DNA of 64,000 nt from positions 62,001 through 126,000 of the IMG/VR virus record IMGVR_UViG_3300044695_004134; one strand, given 5' to 3'. Made by a program: the position numbers and the translations under genes. Positions 1-8,811 of this stretch are shown here, in pieces. How positions within the stretch are numbered: position 1 is the first letter of the stretch; every line of letters starts with the position of its first letter. The notes below the pieces were generated by a model, which ran no database searches, had not been told where the DNA came from, and saw nothing but the letters and a program-made list of their open reading frames with translations. Source of the DNA: a virus.

Positions 1-435
1 TTGACATACAGCGTTCACACCTGGATGCTTTTCAAAAACTATAGATTGATCTTCATCATACACATCATCAAAATACAAAACACCAGAAATAAAACTGTTC
101 GGATGTGTATGTGTTCTATGTTCTCTATCCGAAGGTTTTTGATTGATCCATGACAAAACATCAACCATTCCTTTGATATCGTAGCCCATGACTTGGTTGA
201 CAAGCGTATTACTATTGACGAGAATCGTATTTCGAACGTTTTTCAACTCAGGCATTCTGAGCACCTGTTTATTGTCAGACAAATTCGACCACATCTCACT
301 GTTGGATTCACCATTCAGAAATTTTTCAGTGAAGGCTGGTGTTACATGTGTGGAAATAAGTGCGGTCTGTTCTGTTGTGGTTAGACTTATATCTTGAACA
401 AAAATTGCTGTTGGAAAAATAGGAATGACTTGCAT
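1..435 (-). CDS. Putative 2OG-Fe(II) oxygenase (partial, cut by window edge)
   Basis: The start is an ATG at 435 that overlaps the TAA of the upstream gene (TAATG). The product runs off the left edge, so only about 145 residues are visible. It begins MQVIPIFPTAIFVQD and contains HTHPNSFISGVLYFDD, nearly the same core as the neighbouring gene. The HxH..NSFISGVxYF block is typical of the phage 2OG-FeII_Oxy_5/TIGR02466-like family, whose members are presumed Fe(II)- and 2-oxoglutarate-dependent dioxygenases. The substrate is unknown. It is the third member of a tandem oxygenase set, so local duplication is likely. Confidence 0.75.
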   Translation of the reverse strand, partial: MQVIPIFPTAIFVQDISLTTTEQTALISTHVTPAFTEKFLNGESNSEMWSNLSDNKQVLRMPELKNVRNTILVNSNTLVNQVMGYDIKGMVDVLSWINQKPSDREHRTHTHPNSFISGVLYFDDVYDEDQSIVFEKHPGVNAVCQ

Positions 436-1112
436 TATATGGCGTCTCCATAATTAAAAAATGTTAATTCATTTTGAGAACCGACAGAGTATCTAGGAAC
501 TACATTGAATGCTAACGAATATCTATTTGAGTTAGTTCTGTTCGTTTCTACCATGTGTTTCAGATAAGATGGAAATAATACCAACTCACCTTGTCTTATA
601 TCCAATAAAATAGATTCCACAGCAAAAGTTGACTCCGATTTACTTTCTCTCGGTAAAGAAATCGTATTTTGTTTTGCCGCCACTACACCAGGATCACCAA
701 AAATTATTGGACATTTTTCAACGTTCGCATCAAAGTAGAAAACACCGGAAATGAAGGAATTTGGATGTATGTGTGGAACGTGTTCTTCGCCTGGTGATTT
801 GATTGATATCCAAGATAACACATCAATATATTCGGGTGCATTATAACCTAAGACCGTATTACCAACAATTTTACAATTGTCGAGTATAAACTTACGTAAA
901 TCCGCACATTCGGGTTTACGTAACACTTTAACATCATCTGAATGTGAGCCATATAGTTTTTTTACAGGAGCAATTTGCCGAAGTGTTTTGGGGTCAGTAA
1001 AGTTTGATTTAATTGTTTGTGTTCTCAAGAAATTTTGCAGCTTAACATCATCTTTGTATTTGAAAACACAAACGGGTATAGGAAACAATGCATGTACAGT
1101 AAATTCACTCAT
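435..1112 (-). CDS. Putative 2OG-Fe(II) oxygenase
   Basis: A 225-residue protein. I start it at MSEFTVHALF (1112) because that codon sits 1 nt after the upstream stop; a longer reading to 1148 would overlap the upstream gene. The core VPHIHPNSFISGVFYFD supplies the first metal-binding His. The C-terminal part has GELVLFPSYLKHMVETN, where the second His lies, followed by RYSLAFNVVPR with an Arg suited to 2-oxoglutarate binding. Family knowledge supports the dioxygenase fold; the substrate is not evident. It is a close paralogue of the gene at the left edge. Confidence 0.8.
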   Translation of the reverse strand: MSEFTVHALFPIPVCVFKYKDDVKLQNFLRTQTIKSNFTDPKTLRQIAPVKKLYGSHSDDVKVLRKPECADLRKFILDNCKIVGNTVLGYNAPEYIDVLSWISIKSPGEEHVPHIHPNSFISGVFYFDANVEKCPIIFGDPGVVAAKQNTISLPRESKSESTFAVESILLDIRQGELVLFPSYLKHMVETNRTNSNRYSLAFNVVPRYSVGSQNELTFFNYGDAI

Positions 1113-1113
1113 A

Positions 1114-1692
1114 TCAAAATGCCCATGAAACAAAAGACCAACGTTCACCCTCAGTTACGGTTGTGACTTCATGTGTATACATGAAGGTTGCTGGAAAAAT
1201 TAAAATATCACCAGCCCGAACTTGTATTTTCATATTATCAAACATAATAAATTCTCCTCCGGAATAGTTGTCATTCAAAACACCCACTATGCTAAGAGTC
1301 GGTCTACCAACACCTTTTTCAAAAAGTGATGAAATAGCATCATTGTGCTTAGCCATGTTTGAACCTGGTGTGTATCGATTTATTCTTGGATGGCTCATGT
1401 GTGCATACACGCCTCCCGTTACACCAATTTTATTGTGGTATGAAATTATAGCATTGTTTATAGCATCTATCAATATTTGAGCAGTTTCATCATCAACACC
1501 CTTTACCGACAATTCAGCTTCATCTCTACTATGTTGTTTTAATTTTCCAGTTTCCACATCTGTTGTGGTCCAACTGTGTTGTGACCAGGTATCATCCAGT
1601 TTCTGATTTTCGCTGATTATTTTCTGACAAATTTCGTCATCTAAAAATCCTCGGGCCACATAAATATAGTCAGTTAAATATGGTAAGTTCAT
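1114..1692 (-). CDS. PKHD-type 2OG-Fe(II) oxygenase (prolyl hydroxylase-like)
   Basis: A 192-residue protein. The start is the ATG at 1692, preceded by GAGGAGATAATTG. The motif INRYTPGSNMAKHND gives the HxD metal pair, and FMYTHEVTTVTEGERWSFVSWAF gives the distal His and the 2-oxoglutarate-binding Arg. The double-stranded beta-helix core between them includes GGEFIMFDN and AGDILIFPA. This matches the PKHD/prolyl-4-hydroxylase-like group that is frequent in aquatic T4-like phages. The target is unknown; candidates are proteins, glycans or nucleic-acid bases. It heads the leftmost oxygenase trio and is divergent from the tail-fibre gene. Confidence 0.85.
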   Translation of the reverse strand: MNLPYLTDYIYVARGFLDDEICQKIISENQKLDDTWSQHSWTTTDVETGKLKQHSRDEAELSVKGVDDETAQILIDAINNAIISYHNKIGVTGGVYAHMSHPRINRYTPGSNMAKHNDAISSLFEKGVGRPTLSIVGVLNDNYSGGEFIMFDNMKIQVRAGDILIFPATFMYTHEVTTVTEGERWSFVSWAF

Positions 1693-1719
1693 CAATTATC
1701 TCCTCTTCAAAATAAGAAT

Positions 1720-1727
1720 TATAAATA
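1720..1727 (+). promoter_or_regulatory. T4-type late promoter TATAAATA
   Basis: An exact copy of the T4 late-promoter -10 octamer, ending 34 nt before the ATG of the + strand fibre gene. It lies in the short divergent gap between this gene and the oxygenase at 1114-1692. In T4 this octamer is read by host RNA polymerase carrying gp55 and gp33. Confidence 0.8.
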
Positions 1728-1761
1728 CATAAATATATGTATAACAACATGGAAGTGCAAA

Positions 1762-2937
1762 ATGTCATCAATACTAAAAACGGATAAAGTTTCAGTAACC
1801 AACCCTCTATCATACACAAATGCACCATCGACTCCTGCGGTTTCAGGCACGATTGATATAGAGACTCAAAGTACGATGAGTGCGATTAACAAGAATCAAT
1901 TTTTCGGCAGCAGAATTAGGACTAGAATCTCCAGTGGAATAACTAGCAATGCGGCGCCAGCCGGCGCCAATTGGGCAAGAGGTACGGCAAATGGTGTTTC
2001 CGTTCTTGATTTTTATAGTTCGACTTCAGGTCCAGCTGTATCAACGGCATATGCACATTTATATACTACTACCAGTTCACCTGCGAGTACTGAAAATACA
2101 GATATATCAGCCCAAGTTGGCGCATACGACAATCCATCGTCCGGCCCAATTGGTCAACCTATGGTATACAGTAACCTTCCGACTATAGACTCAGGTTTAG
2201 CTGTGAATAATTTTGGTACGATTGTCAAAAATAGATTGGTAGTGGAAGGAAATGACAATGTTTCTACCGGTGTCAGTGCCATCGGACTTAAAATTGTCAA
2301 CAAAAGTCCTAACCCCGGTTCTGTCAACACGCCACTGGTATATCTACATCATAGAAGTCAATTTCCCACCACTGGTCCATCAGTTTATATGGCGTTTCAA
2401 AATGGACCTACAGAAACTGGTTCCATTTTTACTTCATCCACAACAACAAGTTATTCGACAAGTTCGGATTACAGACTAAAAGAAAATATCAATCCTGTTG
2501 AATCAGGACTCGACATTATTGCGGCACTTAGACCAAGATCGTGGACATGGAAAATAAATAATGAAGAAGATATGGGCTTTATTGCTCATGAAGTTCAAGA
2601 AGATGCGCCACAAATTGCAGGTTCAGTGAGTGGTAAAAAAGATGAAGTCATACGTTTTGGTAAACTAATTGATGCAAACGGTGATGCTAAACTTGCCATG
2701 GAAAGTGATGAGGAGTTACAAGTTCCAGAACCATCCGAAGAAGATGCCGCAAGATATGCCAGCGAAGGTTACACATGGACACACTTCAGAGATGAGCCTC
2801 TCTATCAAGGAATCGACACATCATTTATGGTTGCTCCGCTTGTGTCGGCAGTTAAAGAACTAAAAGCTATTGTTGACCAACAACAAGCGCAAATAACAAC
2901 ACTTGAACAGAGAATTACTGCTCTAGAGACTGCTTAA
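1762..2937 (+). CDS. Tail fibre/spike protein with C-terminal S74 chaperone domain
   Basis: A 391-residue protein and the only + strand gene in the first 25 kb. Residues 1-230 are rich in Ser, Thr, Gly and Asn, as in beta-rich fibre shafts. From about residue 234, SSDYRLKENINP begins an S74 intramolecular chaperone (endosialidase-type) domain. Ser235 and the Lys of RLKENI form the expected self-cleavage dyad. The block ALRPRSWTWK..DMGFIAHEVQE is also typical. The extreme C-terminus (about 365-391) is a coiled-coil-like segment. The domain should trimerise the fibre and then cleave itself off. A ribosome site (GGAAG) precedes the ATG. The 3' end overlaps the convergent neighbour by 4 nt. Confidence 0.88.
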   Translation: MSSILKTDKVSVTNPLSYTNAPSTPAVSGTIDIETQSTMSAINKNQFFGSRIRTRISSGITSNAAPAGANWARGTANGVSVLDFYSSTSGPAVSTAYAHLYTTTSSPASTENTDISAQVGAYDNPSSGPIGQPMVYSNLPTIDSGLAVNNFGTIVKNRLVVEGNDNVSTGVSAIGLKIVNKSPNPGSVNTPLVYLHHRSQFPTTGPSVYMAFQNGPTETGSIFTSSTTTSYSTSSDYRLKENINPVESGLDIIAALRPRSWTWKINNEEDMGFIAHEVQEDAPQIAGSVSGKKDEVIRFGKLIDANGDAKLAMESDEELQVPEPSEEDAARYASEGYTWTHFRDEPLYQGIDTSFMVAPLVSAVKELKAIVDQQQAQITTLEQRITALETA

Positions 2938-3650
2938 TAAGCCGAAACACTAAATTCATGGATTTCTTTGAATTTAGTGGCCTTCTTTGAAATCGAAACA
3001 TTGAATTCATCCACTCTGAACAATAGTTCGAGTGGATTAATCATTCCCTCACTCATAATTTTATTAAATAGCCTTTTTGCGACACGGCAATCTATGGCAT
3101 ATGCATGTACACCCGCCGCACAAACCCAATTATCATTATGTTGATGGTAAAACATATCTGATAACATGTTTATCGAATTAAATCTAGGGTGCATGAGATC
3201 ATGTCTGTCATGTAAAATTGAATCATGTTCCAGTATTATGACAGGTTTATTGGTCCTTATCGAATAATCCCATGCAGTCATATGATTGAAAATTCTACAC
3301 ACATCAGAATAACTTAAATGTTGTCCGAACAGTTTAACTTGATACGGCCAAGAATTTTCAACAAAACCTATAGGTATTTCTACACAACTAAATGATTCTG
3401 AGTAATAATCCTTTAATGAAATATTTGGAACAAATCTATCTGGATAATAAAAGGACGATACAATAACCGGCTTATAGCCCAAGTTTTCAACCGATTTTTT
3501 AGCTCTCTCCACGTAGGGTCCTGAAATTATCAACACAGTATCTATGACATCCTCAACGACCAAAGGTAAATTCAGTCCATTAACGGCTGTTCTAGTTTTG
3601 AGTATGGCACCACTCTGCACATCCCTCACAAGTGTGTTTATTTTATCCAT
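2934..3650 (-). CDS. GT25-like glycosyltransferase-related protein
   Basis: A 238-residue protein related to the C-terminal half of the next gene. Shared features are SYSDVCRIFNHMTAWDYSI, NKPVIILEHDSIL and GVHAYAIDCRVAKRLF. The ILEHD signature is the acidic nucleotide-sugar-binding motif of GT25 (LPS galactosyltransferase) enzymes. The start at 3650 lies inside the 3' end of the upstream gene, with GGAGACAAATT before the ATG, so the two are translationally coupled. Its place beside a fibre gene suggests a role in sugar modification of phage or host surface, but this is inference. Confidence 0.65.
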   Translation of the reverse strand: MDKINTLVRDVQSGAILKTRTAVNGLNLPLVVEDVIDTVLIISGPYVERAKKSVENLGYKPVIVSSFYYPDRFVPNISLKDYYSESFSCVEIPIGFVENSWPYQVKLFGQHLSYSDVCRIFNHMTAWDYSIRTNKPVIILEHDSILHDRHDLMHPRFNSINMLSDMFYHQHNDNWVCAAGVHAYAIDCRVAKRLFNKIMSEGMINPLELLFRVDEFNVSISKKATKFKEIHEFSVSAY

Positions 3651-5098
3651 AATTTGTCTCCATTATCTTTATTCCATGCAGGTTCTTGCATTACATCACT
3701 ATTTTTAACGATTCGGCTTACACCAGGCACAAAACATGTGGGCTTTCGATGATCGAAATTTTCGATGTCATATCGTTTAAGTGTTTCTGGTCTAATTGTT
3801 GACTCATCAAATGCGTTGGTGTTCTGTGCGGCAAAGAAACCTGATGTAATTATTGCGATATCATTTATGTTGACGAGTGTGTCGTTGGGTTGAGTCAGGC
3901 CTTGATTTATAACTGTAGTCAATAGCTTCTTTGCCGCATATGGATCTATTGCATATGCATGTTGACCCAACTGATACAAGTAGTTTTCATTTGCAACATT
4001 TAAAAATGGAAAATCATTGAAGGTATGCAATTCATTTTCTTTTAAATATTCCTGAAGCATACTTATATTTTGTAATTTTAATTTCGCTATTGCTTCATTT
4101 GTCCAGTACATATGTCCTAGTGTATCGACACAACACAGACCTGGCATTTTTGTATATTTTTTCAGCATCAATGCATCATGTTCGAGAATCACGATTGGTT
4201 TATTAATGCTCACACAATGTGCCCATAAAGCAATGTGACTCATTGCACATGCAATTTCGGAAGGCGACAATAGATGATCCGCAACCTTGATCCACTTGAT
4301 CCATTGCTGATCCTTCAAGTGATCCGGCGTTTTGATAACTTTTCTGTCTGTTCCATCGAAACCTGGAAATAGTTCATACTTCATACCGACAGCATTTAGG
4401 GAATCGACACACCTTGCTGTGCATTTTTCTGAAGTTTCATTTCCCGGAAGAGTGATAACATATGCACAATCTACAATTGTGTCGTAATTATTATATACAC
4501 TCAAGTGAGTATCCGTATTTACCTCAACCAGGTGTTCAACGATTTTTGGTTTTTTGTATATCCAATTATTCTGATAAATGTCAACGTTATCAAGTAACTG
4601 CATAATTGCTTGATGCACTCCATCATGACCTTTTTGGAAAACATCATTACCACATAGATATCCACCTGGCTTAACTTTATCGAACCATGCCATAATGTCT
4701 CTACGCACACCCTCAAGTGTGTGGTCACCATCAATGAAAACGAAATCTAGTGAATCATCCGCATACATTCCTGCAATGTTTGAACTGTCGCCAACTATAG
4801 TGTTCACATATTTTTTTACAGGTTCAATATTGCTTAAATATTCCTGATATAGTGTATCATTTATAATACACGGTAGATTTTGATGTTCTGGTGATCCTTT
4901 AAATGTGTCAACAACGTCAAATTTAATTTTTTTGCCAGAATTTTTAATTTCGACGGCCATAAAGGAAGTTGATTTTCCTTTCCATGCGCCAATTTCAACA
5001 AAATGTGCTCCGTCTTTTGCTGATTTAACCATCTCAGCGTATATGTTTGATTGAGGTGCATCAAACCAACCTTCAATACCCCAATGAAAATATTCCAT
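3638..5098 (-). CDS. Fusion protein: class I methyltransferase plus GT25-like glycosyltransferase
   Basis: A 486-residue two-domain protein. Residues about 1-170 carry a Rossmann-type methyltransferase: VEIGAWKGKSTSFMA (SAM-binding glycine motif), DFVFIDGDHTLEGVRRDI and VKPGGYLCGNDV, as in Methyltransf_24-type enzymes. Residues about 205-440 resemble GT25: CAYVITLPGN, SPSEIACAMSHIALW, NKPIVILEHDAL and GQHAYAIDPYAAKKLL. Both halves keep their key motifs. The fusion suggests that one polypeptide both transfers a sugar and methylates it or a neighbouring group. The gene overlaps the downstream paralogue by 13 nt. Confidence 0.8.
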   Translation of the reverse strand: MEYFHWGIEGWFDAPQSNIYAEMVKSAKDGAHFVEIGAWKGKSTSFMAVEIKNSGKKIKFDVVDTFKGSPEHQNLPCIINDTLYQEYLSNIEPVKKYVNTIVGDSSNIAGMYADDSLDFVFIDGDHTLEGVRRDIMAWFDKVKPGGYLCGNDVFQKGHDGVHQAIMQLLDNVDIYQNNWIYKKPKIVEHLVEVNTDTHLSVYNNYDTIVDCAYVITLPGNETSEKCTARCVDSLNAVGMKYELFPGFDGTDRKVIKTPDHLKDQQWIKWIKVADHLLSPSEIACAMSHIALWAHCVSINKPIVILEHDALMLKKYTKMPGLCCVDTLGHMYWTNEAIAKLKLQNISMLQEYLKENELHTFNDFPFLNVANENYLYQLGQHAYAIDPYAAKKLLTTVINQGLTQPNDTLVNINDIAIITSGFFAAQNTNAFDESTIRPETLKRYDIENFDHRKPTCFVPGVSRIVKNSDVMQEPAWNKDNGDKLWIK

Positions 5099-5108
5099 AA
5101 TTATCCTA

Positions 5109-5768
5109 TCACTTATTTTTCAAATAAAATTCAATATGCTCTACTAATGTATGTATATGATCTTCGGTCCTCTCAATGAAGATAAGTGGACTTTCATTCT
5201 CAACAGCCATAACAATCACAATCTGGTTGATCGGAACACCAACATGTTCTTCATACATGCCAGAATATGCAGTACACTGTGCAAAATAGTCCTGTATGTC
5301 TTCCTTCTGTTTAATCTTCTTAGAAGTTTTGAAGTCAATTACAGAGAGTACACCGTCCCATTCAGCAATCAAGTCAACACGACCAGCCATACCAATACGT
5401 TCAGACCATAGAGCCTGTTCAATGTAGTGTATATTATTGATTCTTTGCACAGAAGGAATCAGTGTGCGGAACATCTCCACAGCATCCGGCATTTCACGCA
5501 CCCAATCAATCTTTTCGTTCTTTAGGTACCGTTCTGCGAGGTCATGCACACGATTACCACGACCAGTTGCAAGTTTGGAAATACGGTTGGCTTCTACTTC
5601 ACCAACCTTATTTCTCCACTCCATGATTGCTTGTTTCTTCATTGCACCAACAACAGTCGTGACCGATGGCAAGCGTTTACCGCTAGGTGAAGTGTAGTAG
5701 CGTTTGCCGTCAGAGTGTGTTTCCGATTTTAGGTCAGGAAGGACCATTGGTGGGCAATGTGTAAACAT
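5109..5768 (-). CDS. PD-(D/E)XK exonuclease-like protein
   Basis: A 219-residue protein, started at the ATG at 5768 just after the upstream TAA. It has a RecB/Cas4-like nuclease core: GRGNRVHDLAERYL early, then GMAGRVDLIAEWDGVLSVIDFKTSKK, which holds the catalytic Asp, Asp and Lys (D-x(n)-DFK). The later QCTAYSGMYEEHVG resembles the QxxxY motif of RecB-type nucleases. Such proteins are common in T4-like phages and are usually thought to help degrade host DNA or process phage DNA. The exact substrate is not shown by sequence. Confidence 0.8.
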   Translation of the reverse strand: MFTHCPPMVLPDLKSETHSDGKRYYTSPSGKRLPSVTTVVGAMKKQAIMEWRNKVGEVEANRISKLATGRGNRVHDLAERYLKNEKIDWVREMPDAVEMFRTLIPSVQRINNIHYIEQALWSERIGMAGRVDLIAEWDGVLSVIDFKTSKKIKQKEDIQDYFAQCTAYSGMYEEHVGVPINQIVIVMAVENESPLIFIERTEDHIHTLVEHIEFYLKNK

Positions 5769-5769
5769 A

Positions 5770-6111
5770 TTAATCAAATAATTTTAGTGCATCTTCATAT
5801 GTAATATTCAGATTATAATTGGTGGAAAGATATTTGGCAAATACCTGTTTGCTTACGAATTTATTGTATTCGAATTCAAGTTGTTTTCTGAATGCTTCTA
5901 GTTCATACTGTAGCCGCTTTTCTTTTGAAAAAAGGTAAAACAAACCATTAATACCTAATGTTCTCCAAAACTGATTCACGTGAACCTTTTCATGTTCAAG
6001 GAGTGGAATGTTTCCTTTGACCGAAGGTCGTAAAAGTATGATGAAAGCCACAGTGTAACCTGCGAACCTTTTTGGCATCAAGTTCGTGTAGAACACTAGG
6101 TAATTTTTCAT
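5770..6111 (-). CDS. Small protein with HExxH-type zinc-protease motif
   Basis: A 113-residue protein with a hydrophobic stretch (GYTVAFIILLR) followed by LEHEKVHVNQFWR, which fits HExxH zinc binding. YELEAFRKQLEF could give the third ligand (Glu) downstream. This layout is seen in short membrane-associated gluzincin-like phage and bacterial proteins. Protease activity is not established. The start overlaps the upstream stop (ATGA). Confidence 0.5.
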   Translation of the reverse strand: MKNYLVFYTNLMPKRFAGYTVAFIILLRPSVKGNIPLLEHEKVHVNQFWRTLGINGLFYLFSKEKRLQYELEAFRKQLEFEYNKFVSKQVFAKYLSTNYNLNITYEDALKLFD

Positions 6112-6356
6112 TCTAATTCAACCTCAATTTGTTTGAAACGTTTCTCCTGAATCGTTTCTTCTTTCCAAACCTTCCGTGGATTACCACACATGATACAACC
6201 AGGACGACCACAATCTAATGCATGGTGTTTAGCCAGCTTATGCGGCTCTTTCACTTCAATGCCATGTGACTTCGCAATCTTTACCTGTTTCTTTATAGCC
6301 GTTTCATCAGCATGAATACGTTTGCTGTGTTTGATTTTGTCTCTTTCTGTACTCAT
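6108..6356 (-). CDS. Small conserved Cys-containing protein
   Basis: An 82-residue, highly basic protein. The central segment HHALDCGRPGCIMCGNPRKVW has three Cys residues and adjacent His residues, which could bind zinc, although a full four-ligand set is not obvious. It sits between PhoH and a metalloprotease-like protein, with ATGA overlaps on both sides. I recall similar short proteins next to phoH in other phages, but no function is known. Confidence 0.6.
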   Translation of the reverse strand: MSTERDKIKHSKRIHADETAIKKQVKIAKSHGIEVKEPHKLAKHHALDCGRPGCIMCGNPRKVWKEETIQEKRFKQIEVELE

Positions 6357-7123
6357 TCTGCATCCTCATATTTTAGTTTGGCGATAATGTAGTCCTTAAC
6401 AAGAGAACTACGGACAATATCATCAACAGTAAATTCAATCTTTGTAAATGCTTTCATGTGATATGCAACATCAAAGAATTTTAGAATACCTGAAACATCA
6501 TTCTTCTTCTTGTTCAAATCTGTTTGGCGGTAATCACCACACCAAATAATCTTTGAACGGTAACCAACACGTGTCATTACAGTGTCAATCTCCTCGAATG
6601 TCATGTTTTGCATTTCATCCACAATAATAATTGCATCATCAAATGACATACCACGAATGAAAGATGTTGAGATAAATTCTACAAAACCTTGTTCAGCCAA
6701 TCTTTGATAACCATCTTTTCTACCAAAAAGTGTATCACAAATTTGAACATATGGTTGTTGATAAATCTCCATCTTCTCCGTTACATCACCTGGTAAGTGA
6801 CCGATTTCTCGACCTTGTACGGCTGAACGTACAATAATAACTTTCTTAAATGGATTATTTTTATCCAGAACTTCTTCTAGTGCCTTGTACAATGCACAAA
6901 AAGTTTTACCTGTACCTGCTACACCATGTAGTGCTAAGAAATAGTCTCCTCTTTTGTATGCATCAAAGAACAATCTTTGATTCTCTGTCAATGGCTCAAA
7001 CGTTTTTAGATGGTCTAGTTTGATTTTTAGTGTATTGTTTATTGCGGGTTGATGTGTATGTGTATATTCATCCATACTAATAACATCATTCCTTTTTTGT
7101 ACCGGAGATTTTCTGCTGGCCAT
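6353..7123 (-). CDS. phoH: PhoH-like P-loop ATPase
   Basis: A 256-residue protein. After an N-terminal extension of about 45 residues comes LTENQRLFFDAYKRGDY, then Walker A GVAGTGKT (residues 67-74), the PhoH-typical RSAVQGREIGHLPGD, and Walker B IIIVDEMQN. GDYRQTDLN resembles a sensor region. PhoH-like ATPases are common in T4-like marine and freshwater phages; their role is unsettled, with RNA metabolism or helicase-type activity proposed. SD AGAGG precedes the ATG. Confidence 0.92.
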   Translation of the reverse strand: MASRKSPVQKRNDVISMDEYTHTHQPAINNTLKIKLDHLKTFEPLTENQRLFFDAYKRGDYFLALHGVAGTGKTFCALYKALEEVLDKNNPFKKVIIVRSAVQGREIGHLPGDVTEKMEIYQQPYVQICDTLFGRKDGYQRLAEQGFVEFISTSFIRGMSFDDAIIIVDEMQNMTFEEIDTVMTRVGYRSKIIWCGDYRQTDLNKKKNDVSGILKFFDVAYHMKAFTKIEFTVDDIVRSSLVKDYIIAKLKYEDAE

Positions 7124-7146
7124 TAATACCTCTTGTTGTTAGTTTA

Positions 7147-7428
7147 TTACCATTCCCTGCCCATTTTCGTTTTGTGAGATTTTGCTAACGTGTTTCCTGG
7201 GACAGTATCCTTAATTCTCTGAATAACCCCTTTCTCGAACGCTGAATCGTAAGACTTGGTTCCTGGAACGCTCATACGAGCCGCATCCGAGAACCTAGGC
7301 AAATCTTCTGGAGCAAAGTACCGCTCCAGATGTGTGTTATCTTCTTTGAATTTATCGTATTCGGATAGTTTAAGAATATGTTCCTCAACTTCACCGGTGT
7401 TTGAGTTTTTGAATGTGTAAGTAGGCAT
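7147..7428 (-). CDS. Conserved hypothetical protein (MPTYTF family)
   Basis: A 93-residue protein beginning MPTYTFKNSNTGEVEE. This N-terminus resembles FmdB-type zinc-ribbon proteins and a short protein common in T4-like cyanophages, but no Cys residues remain, so no zinc ribbon can form. The start overlaps the stop of the upstream oxygenase gene (TAATG). Function unknown. Confidence 0.6.
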   Translation of the reverse strand: MPTYTFKNSNTGEVEEHILKLSEYDKFKEDNTHLERYFAPEDLPRFSDAARMSVPGTKSYDSAFEKGVIQRIKDTVPGNTLAKSHKTKMGREW

Positions 7429-8006
7429 TATAAATTAAATACAATTGAAATACGTGGATCGGTTGATTGATTTGGTAACACTTCGTGATATAACCATGCA
7501 GGCCACATCAACAGTAAACCTGGATATGGTTTGTAATCAAAGTGTTTATATGCATACCAGTTTGTTGGATCTTTTACAAGAAACATGTAATCGAAAAAGT
7601 CCCTAAATGGTTGATTAGGTGAAAACCTAATGTCGGCGGAACCCGGTGGAGTTTGCAGATAGAAAATACCAGAAATAGAACACTGTGAGTGTACATGTTT
7701 TCCGTGTGCAGAACCTTCTTGGAAGTAATTCAAGAAAAAATAGGGATTGAAAATAACATTTGATTGATACCCTTGCAGTTCCAAGAATTCACGACCCCTA
7801 CCCATAATGAATTTACAGAATTCAGCATAGTCCGGATGCGTAGGTAAATCCAAATTCATGTTATGCGTAGTCTTACCGTTCGCATAAAAGTCTTGATTCG
7901 ATGGTTGTGTTTCAAAATAGTTCTTTACTTTGGGTAAAAGAACATCAACCCATTCTAGATGGTCTTCTCGACCAACTGTAGATGGGAAAAAATTATCAAG
8001 TATCAT
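7428..8006 (-). CDS. Putative 2OG-Fe(II) oxygenase (TIGR02466-like)
   Basis: A 192-residue protein started at MILDNFFPSTVG; the longer reading would overlap the upstream gene heavily. KHVHSQCSISGIFYLQTP carries the first His region, and GLLLMWPAWLYHEVLPNQS..RISIVFNL carries the distal His and the Arg. This is the same family as the tandem genes at the left end of the window but clearly divergent. Substrate unknown. Confidence 0.78.
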   Translation of the reverse strand: MILDNFFPSTVGREDHLEWVDVLLPKVKNYFETQPSNQDFYANGKTTHNMNLDLPTHPDYAEFCKFIMGRGREFLELQGYQSNVIFNPYFFLNYFQEGSAHGKHVHSQCSISGIFYLQTPPGSADIRFSPNQPFRDFFDYMFLVKDPTNWYAYKHFDYKPYPGLLLMWPAWLYHEVLPNQSTDPRISIVFNL

Positions 8007-8265
8007 ATGGTAAAAATACCTCAAGTTTTTTAAGTTTAGCCTCGATGGCGACATTTAAATCGTTCTCAGTGATATTTATGTCGGTTTCTTCCATCAGAAC
8101 TTTGATAATTGCTAAAACATCACCGATTTCGGTAATAAGAGACTGTCTATTTGTGATGCCTTGCCATTCACCATGCATTCCAAAACGATTAATTTTAGAT
8201 ACTGCTTGAATCACTTCTGCACATTCTTCTTGAAGTACGGCCATCACCGTTTGTGTATTTCTCAT
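7996..8265 (-). CDS. MazG-like nucleotide pyrophosphohydrolase
   Basis: An 89-residue protein with EECAEVIQAVSK and, further on, LITEIGDVLAIIKVLME. These match the ExxE...ExxD Mg2+-binding helices of all-alpha NTP pyrophosphatases. Length fits a single MazG-like domain. The start overlaps the upstream TGA (ATGA), which supports it over longer readings. Likely role: house-cleaning of nucleotides or lowering ppGpp-type signals, as proposed for phage MazG. Confidence 0.78.
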   Translation of the reverse strand: MRNTQTVMAVLQEECAEVIQAVSKINRFGMHGEWQGITNRQSLITEIGDVLAIIKVLMEETDINITENDLNVAIEAKLKKLEVFLPYDT

Positions 8266-8807
8266 TGTTGATACCATGTAGGGGTTGGACGTGAATTGAT
8301 TTTGCCTTGCCATGTTGCAAAGCCACGTTTTGAAATATTGTAATAGTTGTGATAAGACGCCAATGAATTACCTGGAATTTTTATATCATTTGGCATTGCT
8401 GGTGTCGGTTCAGTGAAGTCACCGATTTTAATTTTGCTTGGAGGGAAACGGAGGGCATCTTTGAGCCTTGCACATGCATGAATCTTACCATAACGAAACG
8501 TGTATTCTTCTAGCAAGTGTAGCCACATGCGATAGAGCCAGTGATAGTTGGACAGATTCATACGGCACCAGATAGCGGAAGGATGATTGATGTGTGATGC
8601 CTTCATCAACTGTTGCTCACGTTCATCATCAAGACACCAACGTTTGATTTTACGACCAGATGATGCATCGATATATTCTTCACCGTCAATCACACGGTGT
8701 GCAGTTGACATGAGTTGGGCGTATTCGATAATCATTTTGACAACGTGTTTTGAGATATGCATCTCAGCACAAGTTTTTGGATGTGGGTCAAGATAGAAGA
8801 TGTTCAT
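8262..8807 (-). CDS. Conserved phage protein, function unknown
   Basis: A 181-residue protein with a recognisable conserved pattern: MNIFYLDPHPKTCAEMHISKHVVKMIIEYAQLM, NHPSAIWCRMNLSNYHWLYRM, and EYTFRYGKIHACA. Many conserved His, Trp and Tyr residues suggest an enzyme. I have seen this pattern in T4-like cyanophage-type genomes but cannot name a biochemical role. GGTGAAAAC precedes the ATG. It is coupled to the MazG-like gene. Confidence 0.65.
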   Translation of the reverse strand: MNIFYLDPHPKTCAEMHISKHVVKMIIEYAQLMSTAHRVIDGEEYIDASSGRKIKRWCLDDEREQQLMKASHINHPSAIWCRMNLSNYHWLYRMWLHLLEEYTFRYGKIHACARLKDALRFPPSKIKIGDFTEPTPAMPNDIKIPGNSLASYHNYYNISKRGFATWQGKINSRPTPTWYQQ

Positions 8808-8811
8808 GTTT

